In this document: in pieces, positions 1 to 5,719 of the stretch
How positions within the stretch are numbered: position 1 is the stretch's first letter
Layout: every line of letters starts with the position of its first letter
Assembly: GCA_946478895.1 (NCBI GenBank)
Contig: CAMLDY010000143.1
Coordinates: 1-5,719 of the forward strand
Direction of reading: 5' to 3'
Origin: an uncultured Gemmatimonadota bacterium
GTDB lineage: Bacteria; Gemmatimonadota; Gemmatimonadetes; Gemmatimonadales; Gemmatimonadaceae
Length of the DNA stretch: 5,719 nucleotides
Position numbers and translations under genes: made by a program
Notes under the pieces: generated by a model
Seen by the model: the letters and a program-made list of their open reading frames with translations, nothing else
Told to the model about the DNA's origin: nothing
Database searches by the model: none

Positions 1-174
1 GGCTTCGTCGACGTCGCGAGGGTGTACGTCGATGGAGACTCGCCCGGCGGCTGGCACCAGGGCGCGGGCGCGGGTTTGTGGTTCGCCTTCGTGAGACCCG
101 ACCTCGGCATCTCGGTGATGCGCACCAACAATCCGGACCGTCCGAACCTCGTCAGTCTCGGTTTTGCTTTCTAG
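1..174 (+). CDS. Outer-membrane beta-barrel protein, C-terminal fragment (BamA/TamA surface-antigen-like)
   Basis: This is the last 57 codons of a gene that begins before the window; it ends at TAG 172-174. The fragment starts GFVDVARVYVDG, continues with WHQGAGAGLWFAF, and ends LVSLGFAF. A strand with a D-x-x-R-V turn, then a 'WH..G.G.GLW' strand, then a final strand is the usual C-terminal pattern of the bacterial surface antigen (BamA/TamA/D15) barrel domain. The terminal residue is Phe, and hydrophobic residues alternate at -1, -3, -5 and -7 (F, F, L, V), which is the beta-signal read by the BAM complex during outer-membrane insertion. The barrel and final strand are seen directly; the family name is inferred from a short piece, and another 16-stranded or patatin-linked barrel is possible. 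The gene ends 45 bp before ppx on the same strand, so co-transcription is possible. No terminator hairpin with a T-run lies between them. Confidence 0.72.
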   Translation, partial: GFVDVARVYVDGDSPGGWHQGAGAGLWFAFVRPDLGISVMRTNNPDRPNLVSLGFAF

Positions 175-219
175 AAATTTGGTGTTTCGCCGGAGAGTGC
201 ACTGCGCCAGTTTTCGCTC

Positions 220-1857
220 ATGGCAGGAGCAGCGCCGCACCTGACTCTGAGCACTTCGTCCGCGCCGACTCCGAGGGCGGACGGGGAGATTCGCGTCTCG
301 GCGATCGACATCGGGTCGAACTCGATTCGCCAGACGATCGCGGACGTCTCGAGCACCGGCGTCATTCGGGTGGTCGACGAGATGAAGGCGGCGCCGAGGC
401 TGGGCGCGGGAGTCCACGACACGGGCTCGCTGAGCCAGACGGCGATCAACGATGCGCTGGTGGTACTCGCGCGGATGGCGACGCTCGCCAACCAGCAAGG
501 GGCAAAGCGCACCGACGTCGTCGCCACCAGCGCCGTTCGCGAAGCATCCAACGGCGAGACTTTCCTGCGGCAGGCGCGGAAGGAGACGGGGCTCAAGATT
601 CGCATCCTCACCGGTGACGACGAAGCGCGGCTCGCATTTCGAAGCGCGCAGGCGCACTTCGATCTCGCGACCGGTCGCGCGGTGGTGATGGACATCGGCG
701 GCGGCTCGCTCGAGCTCACCCTGAGCGCCGATGGTCTGGTCGAGCGACTGATCTCGCTGCCGCTGGGAGCGATCCGGATGACCGAGGAATACCTCCGCGG
801 CAAGGCGCCGAAGAAGGAGCTCCGCAAACTGCGCAAGCATGTGCGCGACGAGCTGCGACGGCACCTGTCTGCCAGACACTGGCACGCGGCACAGATCGTC
901 TGCTCGGGCGGAACGTTCACCAACCTGGCCACGATGTATCTCGCGCGCTCCGGTATGGAAAGCGCCAAGACCGTGCACGGGACGGTGATTCCACGGGTGG
1001 ATCTCGAGCACATGGTCGATCTGCTCAACGAGATGTCGGACGCGGAGCGGAAGAGTGTGCCCGGACTCAACGAGGCGCGGAGCGACATCATCGTCGCCGG
1101 GCTCGCGGTCGCGGCGGAAGTGGTGGCGCGGATCGAAGCGCGGGAGATCGTGGTGTCGAGCTACGGAATCCGCGAGGGAATTCTGCTGGAGACGGCGCGT
1201 GTCTCACCGCTGATCGCCGACAAGGGCGAGGCCCGCGAGCGGTCAGTCATGGAGCTCGCCGAACGGTCGCACTACGAGCAACCGCACGCGAAGCATGTGC
1301 GCCAGCTCGCGCTCCAGCTCTTCGATTCCATCGGCGAGAGACTCGGCTGCTCACCCGCGGACCGCCAGCTACTGTCGGATGCGGCGCTCCTTCACGACAT
1401 CGGATATCACATCAACTACGACAAGCACAACAAGCATTCCTACCATCTGATCGAGCACGCCGAGCTGCTGGGAATGACGCCGGCCGATCAGATCGTGGTC
1501 GCGCACGTGGCGCGCTATCATCGGGGCGCGGAACCCAGGAAGAAGCACCGCACCTACGGCAAGCTCGATGGCGCGATGCGAAAGCGAATCAAGAGACTGT
1601 CGGCGATCCTGCGGGTCGCGGATGGATTCGATCGCGGCCACGCCGGCGCGGTGGCCGAGATAAAGGTGCGGTGGATGGAGCACGCGCTGCGTCTTACGGC
1701 GGTGCCGGATCCGCGCGCGACCAGTCTGCGGCTGGAACTCTGGGGAGCGAGCAGAAAATCGCGGCTCCTTTCAGAAGTCGCGGGCGTTCCCGTGCAGATA
1801 GTCGCCCCCGACGGGACTGTGACGACCTACGACGACGAGGCCGGCGCCGCCGACTGA
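220..1857 (+). CDS. ppx: Exopolyphosphatase, Ppx/GppA family, long form with C-terminal HD domain
   Basis: The enzyme removes terminal phosphate from polyphosphate, and members of the family can also cleave the pppGpp 5' phosphate; it is expected in the cytoplasm. Of 545 residues, about 25-325 form the actin-like ASKHA core: phosphate-1 loop A28-I-D-I-G-S-N-S, conserved ATSAVREA (102-109), catalytic Glu E135 in GDDEARL (aligning with E. coli Ppx E121), phosphate-2 loop D158-I-G-G-G-S, and CSGGT (228-232). SSYGIREGILLE (313-324) closes the core. Residues about 345-510 form an HD domain with H359, H392-D393, H429, H434 and D468. The first 24 residues are a non-conserved Ser/Ala/Pro-rich lead. 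ATG 220 is the only usable start: no ATG, GTG or TTG lies between the upstream in-frame TAG (172) and the conserved core. No Shine-Dalgarno is present at normal spacing; the nearest purine run, GGAGAG (192-197), is 22 nt away. The gene converges on ppk with a 2-bp gap. Substrate preference (polyP against pppGpp) cannot be read from the sequence. Confidence 0.95.
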   Translation: MAGAAPHLTLSTSSAPTPRADGEIRVSAIDIGSNSIRQTIADVSSTGVIRVVDEMKAAPRLGAGVHDTGSLSQTAINDALVVLARMATLANQQGAKRTDVVATSAVREASNGETFLRQARKETGLKIRILTGDDEARLAFRSAQAHFDLATGRAVVMDIGGGSLELTLSADGLVERLISLPLGAIRMTEEYLRGKAPKKELRKLRKHVRDELRRHLSARHWHAAQIVCSGGTFTNLATMYLARSGMESAKTVHGTVIPRVDLEHMVDLLNEMSDAERKSVPGLNEARSDIIVAGLAVAAEVVARIEAREIVVSSYGIREGILLETARVSPLIADKGEARERSVMELAERSHYEQPHAKHVRQLALQLFDSIGERLGCSPADRQLLSDAALLHDIGYHINYDKHNKHSYHLIEHAELLGMTPADQIVVAHVARYHRGAEPRKKHRTYGKLDGAMRKRIKRLSAILRVADGFDRGHAGAVAEIKVRWMEHALRLTAVPDPRATSLRLELWGASRKSRLLSEVAGVPVQIVAPDGTVTTYDDEAGAAD

Positions 1858-1870
1858 GCTCAGCGCCGGC
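1840..1870. terminator. Candidate shared bidirectional terminator hairpin between ppx and ppk
   Basis: GCCGGCGC (1840-1847) and GCGCCGGC (1863-1870) form a perfect 8-bp GC-only inverted repeat around a 15-nt loop. The loop holds the palindrome TGAGCTCA (1855-1862), which contains the ppx stop TGA and, on the other strand, the ppk stop TGA. Each arm lies inside the last codons of one gene: A541-G-A for ppx and the Arg triplet 711-713 for ppk. Neither side is followed by a T-run, so this is not a canonical intrinsic terminator. It could be a hairpin that works with Rho, an RNA 3'-end protector, or chance symmetry in GC-rich DNA. The symmetry is seen directly; the function is inferred. Confidence 0.4.
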
Positions 1871-4001
1871 GGGTGCGACGGAGGCCCAAGGTGGTGCGCT
1901 TCTTCTGCTTCGCCGTCGGCAGCGGAATGCGTCCCCACGAATCCGTTAGCAGGCGCTCGTGGCTGGAGATCACCGGATCCTTGCCCGGCTTCCGCTGCTT
2001 GTAAGTCCCATCGGTGGCGAGATCCCACGCCTGTCGATTGTCGGCGAGATAAGTCTCGAGCAGCGAAGAGACGCGCGCGTGCAGACTCCGGTCCTCGAGC
2101 CTGGCCACAACCTCCACGCGGCGGTCAAAATTCCTTGGCATCCAGTCGGCCGAGCCGAAGTAGAACTCTTCATCGCCGTCGTTCGCGAAGTAGTAGATAC
2201 GCGAATGCTCGAGAAATCGCCCGACGATGCTGCTCACCTTGATCCTGTCGCTTACGCCGGGCACGCCCGGTCTCAGACAACAGATACCGCGCACGATGAG
2301 ATCGATGTCGACGCCCGCCTGCGATGCAGCGTACAGCTCCTGGATGATCTCCGCATCCACCAGCGAATTCATCTTGGCGATAATGCGGCCCCGCTTTCCC
2401 GATCTGGCGTGCGCTGCCTCGCGACGCACCAGCTCGCTGAATCGCCGGCGCATGTTGCGCGGAGCGACGAGCAGGTTGGTGTACTCATCCTCGGACGAGT
2501 AGCCGGTGAGCGCGTTGAACAGATCGGTGAGGTCGCCGCCGACGATCTGGTCGCTGGTGAGCAGTCCGAGGTCGGTATAGATGCGGGCAGTCTCGGAGTT
2601 GTAGTTTCCCGTCCCGATGTGGACGTAGCGCCGGATTCCGTCCGCTTCGCGACGCAGGACAACCGCGATCTTCGCGTGGGTCTTGAAGCCCGGCAGACCG
2701 AAGCCGACGTTCACGCCAACCGCCTCGAGCGCGCGCGCCCAGCTGATGTTGTTGACCTCGTCGAAGCGGGCGCGGAGCTCGATTACCACCGCCACGCGTT
2801 TGCCGCGCTTTGCAGCCTCGGTGAGAGCGCGGACGATCTCGGTGTCGCCGGACGTCCGGTACAACGTCATCTTGATGGCGAGCACGTTGGGGTCGATGGA
2901 CGACGCAGTGAGAAAGTGCTCGACCGATTTCGAGAAGGAATCGAACGGGTGGTGAACGAGGATGTCCTGCTCGCGCATCGCATTGAAGATCGAGCGCGAT
3001 TCGTCACTGAGCTCGGGCGGAGTCTTCGGGACGAACGGCGGATCGCGCAACTCGGGCATGTCCAGAGTCGCGATCTCCATGAGGCGTCCGAGATCGAGCA
3101 GCGGACCCGCGTCGACGAGATCCGACTCGGTGAGCGGGGGCATCTCGGGCGGATGCTCCTCGCGCAGCTCATTGAGAAGGAGCTCGCGCAGCTCGGGCGG
3201 TGTACCCGTCTCCACTTCGACCCGCACGACCTCGGCAAAACGGCGCCGGAAAATCTGCTCCTCGATCATGGTGAGCAGATCCTCATCGTCGTCATCCTCT
3301 GAGAGCGAGACCTCGAAGTCCGAGAACCGAATCACGCGAAAGGCGTTGCAGGCGCGGATCTCCGCGCCGGGGAAGAGAGAGCCGAGGTTGGCGGCGATGA
3401 TCTGCTCGAGCGGAACGAAGTGGCCGGGCTGGCCGAATGGAAACCAGCGCGGCAGCCGGCGCGGAACCTTGACGCGCGCGAAGCGCGAGGTGCCGGTTGC
3501 CTGATCGTAGATCTGCACCGCGATCGACAGCGCGAGGTTGGTGATGTACGGAAACTTGTTGCCGGGCTCTGCGGTGACGGGCGTGAGTATGGGCAGGACA
3601 TCAGTGGTGAAGAACTGGTCGGCGATCTTTCGCTCTTCGGGCGTCAGCTCGGCGAGGTTCACCAGCTTGACTCCGTGCTCGCCCAGCTCGGGCAGGAGCA
3701 GGTCGTACAGACAACGCTGCTGCTGCTCGATCAGTGCCGTCACCCTCTCCGAGACGGCCGCGAGCTGTTCCACCGGCGTCATGCCGTCGGGCGGAACGTA
3801 GCTGGTGCTCGCCGCAATCTGCCGGCGGAGCCCGGCGACGCGCACCATGTGGAACTCGTCGAGGTTGCGGCTGAAGATCGCCAGAAACTTGAGGCGCTCG
3901 AGCAGCCGGTTGCGCGGATCGAACGCCTCGTGGAGCACCCGGGCGTTGAACTCGAGCCAGCTGAGTTCCCGATTTATATAGAGCGCAGGGTCGATGCCCA
4001 T
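1860..4001 (-). CDS. ppk: Polyphosphate kinase (PPK1)
   Basis: PPK1 reversibly transfers the ATP gamma-phosphate to a growing polyphosphate chain and is usually associated with the inner membrane face. The 713-residue length is normal. The N-terminal domain opens YINRELSWLEFNARVL (8-23) and carries FSRNLDEF (43-50) with ATP-contacting N46. Two phospholipase-D-like C-terminal domains follow. The phosphohistidine is H442 in THAK; the second conserved His is H461 in HIGTGNYN, exactly 19 residues on; H599 lies in EHSRIYYF. R382, R412, Y475 and R571 also sit exactly seven residues beyond the known E. coli ligands R375, R405, Y468 and R564, so the active site looks complete. Oddities are an acidic run SEDDDDED (234-241) and a very basic tail (698-713). 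ATG 4001 is the only start: no ATG, GTG or TTG lies between it and the in-frame upstream TAA. No Shine-Dalgarno is visible. It converges on ppx and diverges from cutA. Confidence 0.98.
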   Translation of the reverse strand: MGIDPALYINRELSWLEFNARVLHEAFDPRNRLLERLKFLAIFSRNLDEFHMVRVAGLRRQIAASTSYVPPDGMTPVEQLAAVSERVTALIEQQQRCLYDLLLPELGEHGVKLVNLAELTPEERKIADQFFTTDVLPILTPVTAEPGNKFPYITNLALSIAVQIYDQATGTSRFARVKVPRRLPRWFPFGQPGHFVPLEQIIAANLGSLFPGAEIRACNAFRVIRFSDFEVSLSEDDDDEDLLTMIEEQIFRRRFAEVVRVEVETGTPPELRELLLNELREEHPPEMPPLTESDLVDAGPLLDLGRLMEIATLDMPELRDPPFVPKTPPELSDESRSIFNAMREQDILVHHPFDSFSKSVEHFLTASSIDPNVLAIKMTLYRTSGDTEIVRALTEAAKRGKRVAVVIELRARFDEVNNISWARALEAVGVNVGFGLPGFKTHAKIAVVLRREADGIRRYVHIGTGNYNSETARIYTDLGLLTSDQIVGGDLTDLFNALTGYSSEDEYTNLLVAPRNMRRRFSELVRREAAHARSGKRGRIIAKMNSLVDAEIIQELYAASQAGVDIDLIVRGICCLRPGVPGVSDRIKVSSIVGRFLEHSRIYYFANDGDEEFYFGSADWMPRNFDRRVEVVARLEDRSLHARVSSLLETYLADNRQAWDLATDGTYKQRKPGKDPVISSHERLLTDSWGRIPLPTAKQKKRTTLGLRRTRRR

Positions 4002-4110
4002 TCGGTCGATGAGAGAAGTGCGGAGAGCCGCTGTCCAAAGATGTGTTGTTACCGCGGGGATGTTAAGAATGTCTGATTAGATTCGTGCAAACCGACATTT
4101 TTCGCCGACA
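4002..4110. promoter_or_regulatory. Divergent ppk/cutA control region
   Basis: This 109-bp gap separates the divergent ppk and cutA start codons, so it must hold the ppk promoter and probably the cutA promoter. Its right half (about 4061-4104) is clearly richer in A and T than the flanking genes, as promoters in GC-rich genomes tend to be. Hexamer matches are poor: TTGTTA (4046-4051) could be a -35 for cutA and TAGATT (4078-4083) a -10, but their spacing is wrong for a sigma70 pair. For ppk, the minus-strand sequence has TTGCAC with CTTAAC 17 nt further on, only 3/6 at each box. No promoter is therefore named. The location is well supported; the exact elements are not. Confidence 0.5.
4092..4110. 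repeat. Short direct repeat CCGACA x2 next to the cutA start
   Basis: CCGACA occurs at 4092-4097 and again at 4105-4110, a 13-bp period with a T-rich spacer; the second copy abuts the cutA ATG. Read on the ppk strand it is TGTCGG-N7-TGTCGG, about 90-110 bp upstream of the ppk start. This loosely recalls the paired TGTCA-type repeats of a Pho box, but Pho boxes have an 11-bp period. It may be an operator or chance. Confidence 0.25.
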
Positions 4111-4446
4111 ATGGGTCACACTGACGCGGTAGTAGTACTTACAACTCTTGCCACCACCGACGAAGCGGTGAAGTTCGTCAAGGCGTTGCTGGAGCGTCGT
4201 TTAGTAGCATGCGGGACGATCCTCCCCGGGACGCGCTCGCTTTATCGCTGGGAAGACAAGCTGGCCGACGAATCCGAAGTAGTGGTGATGCTCAAGACGC
4301 GGTCCGGCGCCTTCCACGGTCTGGAGAAGGCCTTCAGGGAGCTGCACCCGTACAAGGTGCCGGAGCTGCTCGCGGTGCCCGTCACGGGCGGCCTCGACCG
4401 CTATCTTGGCTGGATCAACGCCGAGACGAGTCTAACGATCGTCTAA
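4111..4446 (+). CDS. cutA: CutA1-family divalent-cation tolerance protein
   Basis: CutA proteins are small, very stable trimers with a ferredoxin-like fold; in E. coli the locus was linked to tolerance of copper and other divalent metals, but the molecular role is still unclear. The 111-residue length is standard. Family blocks appear in order: VVVLTTLATTDEA near the N-terminus, RRLVACGTILPG (29-40) with conserved C34, SLYRWEDKL (43-51), VVMLKT (58-63), LHPYKVPELLAVPV (78-91) and YLGWI (98-102). ATG 4111 is the only possible start: an in-frame TAG lies at 4078-4080 with no ATG, GTG or TTG between. No Shine-Dalgarno is present; the preceding bases are pyrimidine-rich. It is divergent from ppk and is followed after 14 bp by the next gene on the same strand, so it is probably the first gene of a short operon. 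Nothing in the neighbours indicates a metal role. Confidence 0.95.
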   Translation: MGHTDAVVVLTTLATTDEAVKFVKALLERRLVACGTILPGTRSLYRWEDKLADESEVVVMLKTRSGAFHGLEKAFRELHPYKVPELLAVPVTGGLDRYLGWINAETSLTIV

Positions 4447-4460
4447 ATCGTCTTATTGGG

Positions 4461-5306
4461 GTGAACTCCCGCCCCGATTCGCTCGCACAATCGATCAGGA
4501 ATTCCCGTCGCGGCGCGCTGGCCGTGATCGTGGTGGCGTTGTGGGCGGGTGGCATGACGATGATGTTCCGTCGCAACGCCAACCGCAGCGAGGCGCAGCA
4601 GCTCTCCGAAGTCGCGTTGAGACTTCAACCCGAGACGTTCTACTACACGATCGAGCGCGACGGCGAGCAGGTGGGGGGCGCATCCTCCGCCGTCGATACG
4701 ACCTCGAACACGCTGGTGAGCGAGGAGTATTTCGTCGGTGATCTCAACGCCGGGAAGTCGGTCGAGCGAACTTCGGCGCGCTGGCAAACCAGGCTCACCC
4801 GCGGATTCCGGCTCGCCGATCTGACCATCGACGTCGCGCGTCCGACGCGCCCCTTTTCGATAAACGCCGCGGTCGAAGAAGACACGGTGCTTTTCATCGC
4901 CGGGAAGAAAACCACCCGGCGCCCCGCGGCGCGTTACAGCTTCGTCGCACCACTCTTCACGCCGGCACTCGCGCCCGTCGCATTCATGCTCGGCGGCCCG
5001 CACACCATCGGGCGGAAGCAGACGATGTCGGTGTTCGATCCGACGACGCGGCTGGTGATCAGGCCCGAGCTGCAGATCCGCGCCGAGTCGCTATTCGTGG
5101 TGGTGGACAGCGCCGCGCCGGGGCCGGACGGCGTGTGGGCTGAAGCGCATCGAGACACCGTGCGCGCCTGGCGCATCGATGGCGCGCCCAACGGAGTCAC
5201 CGGCTGGTTCGACGCCGAGGGTCGGCTCGTCGCCGGTCGCGCCGGAGATCTCTCGGCCATTCGCACCGCATTCGAGATCGCCTTCAAGAACGTCAAAGCC
5301 AAATAA
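4461..5306 (+). CDS. Unrecognised membrane-anchored protein upstream of an ABC ATPase
   Basis: I do not recognise this family with confidence. The 281-residue reading starts at GTG 4461, 14 bp after cutA. A short basic N-terminus (R13, R16, R17) leads into one hydrophobic segment (about 18-35, ALAVIVVALWAGG), a probable signal anchor. The rest is soluble-looking and beta-rich, probably outside the cytoplasm. Notable stretches are FYYTIERDGEQVGGASSAVD (60-79), a proline-rich APLFTPALAPVAFMLGG (163-179), and WFDAEGRLV (249-257) before a C-terminal RTAFEIAFKN (268-277). The Y-x-I-x-x-x-G-x-x-x-G start and the W-x-D-x-x-G-R-L strand recall secreted DUF3108-like or transglutaminase-associated beta domains; this is only an impression. 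The frame is open back to 4209, but that part is the out-of-frame shadow of cutA. The first in-frame ATG (codon 32) would cut the hydrophobic segment, so GTG is preferred. The stop touches the next start codon, suggesting tight coupling to the ABC gene. Confidence 0.75.
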   Translation: MNSRPDSLAQSIRNSRRGALAVIVVALWAGGMTMMFRRNANRSEAQQLSEVALRLQPETFYYTIERDGEQVGGASSAVDTTSNTLVSEEYFVGDLNAGKSVERTSARWQTRLTRGFRLADLTIDVARPTRPFSINAAVEEDTVLFIAGKKTTRRPAARYSFVAPLFTPALAPVAFMLGGPHTIGRKQTMSVFDPTTRLVIRPELQIRAESLFVVVDSAAPGPDGVWAEAHRDTVRAWRIDGAPNGVTGWFDAEGRLVAGRAGDLSAIRTAFEIAFKNVKAK

Positions 5307-5719
5307 ATGATCGAGCTCAAGAGTCTGACCAAGAAATACGGTTCCTTTACCGCCGTCGATCGGATCGACCTGTCGGTGCCCGATGGTGAGCTGTTCGGCT
5401 TCCTCGGCCCCAATGGCGCCGGGAAGACGACGACGCTGCGGATGATTGCAGGAATTCTGCAGCCAACCGCGGGCAGCATCCACCTCGCCGGAATCGATCT
5501 GGCGAAGGATCCGCTCGCCGCAAAATCGAGGCTGGGATTCATTCCCGACCGGCCGTTCATCTACGAGAAACTGACCGGCTCGGAATTCCTGCGCTTCGTG
5601 GCGGGCCTGTACGGCCAGGATGGCGACAAAGTCGAGCATCGCGCGCGGGAGCTGATGGCGCTCTTCGATCTCGAGGAGTGGGGCGACGAGCTGGTGGAGA
5701 GCTACAGCCACGGCATGCG
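5307..5719 (+). CDS. ABC transporter ATP-binding protein, 5' part (3' end beyond window)
   Basis: This is the ATPase subunit of an ABC transporter that would work with a separate permease, probably encoded just downstream. The 137 visible codons begin MIELKSLTKKYG and include the A-loop Y11, Walker A GPNGAGKTT (34-42, K40), the Q-loop region GFIPDRPFIYEKLTG (77-91) and the signature SYSHGM (132-137), where the window ends. Walker B and the H-loop are not visible. The IPDRP Q-loop, with Asp instead of Gln, and the SHGM signature instead of SGGQ are typical, as far as I recall, of the ABC-2/EcsA-like branch (drug, lipid or Na+ efflux type) rather than importers. The start is firm: ATG 5307 directly follows the previous gene's TAA (5304-5306) in the same frame. 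No Shine-Dalgarno is seen, so translation is probably coupled to the upstream gene. The substrate is unknown. Confidence 0.93.
   Translation, partial: MIELKSLTKKYGSFTAVDRIDLSVPDGELFGFLGPNGAGKTTTLRMIAGILQPTAGSIHLAGIDLAKDPLAAKSRLGFIPDRPFIYEKLTGSEFLRFVAGLYGQDGDKVEHRARELMALFDLEEWGDELVESYSHGM

Noticed and set aside
196..203. Palindrome AGTGCACT between the barrel gene and ppx
   Set aside because: A single 8-bp palindrome with no second copy in the other gap that I could see; it could be an operator half but is equally likely by chance.
171..1091. A 306-codon open frame on the minus strand, antisense to ppx
   Set aside because: It is opposite the conserved Ppx core, is Ser/Arg/Ala-rich without motifs, and would also run into the end of the upstream barrel gene.
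1959..3302. A 447-codon open frame on the plus strand, antisense to ppk
   Set aside because: It lies wholly opposite a ppk with every catalytic residue conserved. Its translation has no recognisable domain and is rich in Arg, Asp and Val, as expected of a GC-rich antisense frame.
4067..4084. An imperfect inverted repeat (GAAT..CT / AGATTC) in the ppk/cutA gap
   Set aside because: Only six pairs, with a 2-nt bulge and a 4-nt loop in AT-rich sequence; too weak to call an operator or hairpin.
4209..4460. An upstream extension of the membrane protein starting at ATG 4209 inside cutA
   Set aside because: The extra 84 residues are an Arg/Gly-rich out-of-frame reading of conserved cutA sequence. 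The hydrophobic anchor starts soon after GTG 4461, which suits that start better.
5091..5711. A 206-codon minus-strand open frame opposite the membrane protein and ABC genes
   Set aside because: It covers the Walker A and Q-loop codons of a clear ABC ATPase on the other strand, and its own translation has no convincing motif.

Overview
The window is GC-rich (about 60-65% by eye), densely coding bacterial DNA with short gaps. The C-terminal strand of an outer-membrane beta-barrel protein at the left edge points to a diderm (Gram-negative) host. The GC-rich style and the polyphosphate gene pair would suit Gemmatimonadota or a similar soil lineage, but that is a guess. No mobile element, CRISPR array, tRNA or rRNA was seen.

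Layout: (1) 1-174 (+), the last 57 codons of an outer-membrane barrel gene. (2) 220-1857 (+), a long Ppx/GppA exopolyphosphatase with a C-terminal HD domain. (3) 1860-4001 (-), a complete polyphosphate kinase (PPK1) pointing at ppx, with only 2 bp between the two stop codons. (4) 4002-4110, a divergent control region. (5) 4111-4446 (+), cutA. (6) 4461-5306 (+), an unrecognised membrane-anchored protein. (7) 5307-5719 (+), the start of an ABC transporter ATPase that runs off the window.

The two central genes form the polyphosphate cycle: PPK1 makes polyphosphate from ATP and Ppx hydrolyses it from the ends. They meet tail to tail at a striking junction. Both stop codons lie in one perfect 8-bp palindrome, which sits inside an 8-bp GC-only inverted repeat; this could be a shared bidirectional transcription-stop hairpin. 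The cutA, membrane-protein and ABC genes lie head to tail with gaps of 14 and 0 bp and are probably one transcript.

No gene start in the window has a recognisable Shine-Dalgarno sequence, and four of the five starts are fixed by in-frame stops or lack of alternatives. I see no clearly new multi-gene system. The points most worth following up are the ppx/ppk junction, the intact HD site in Ppx, the SD-less starts and the unknown protein coupled to the ABC ATPase.
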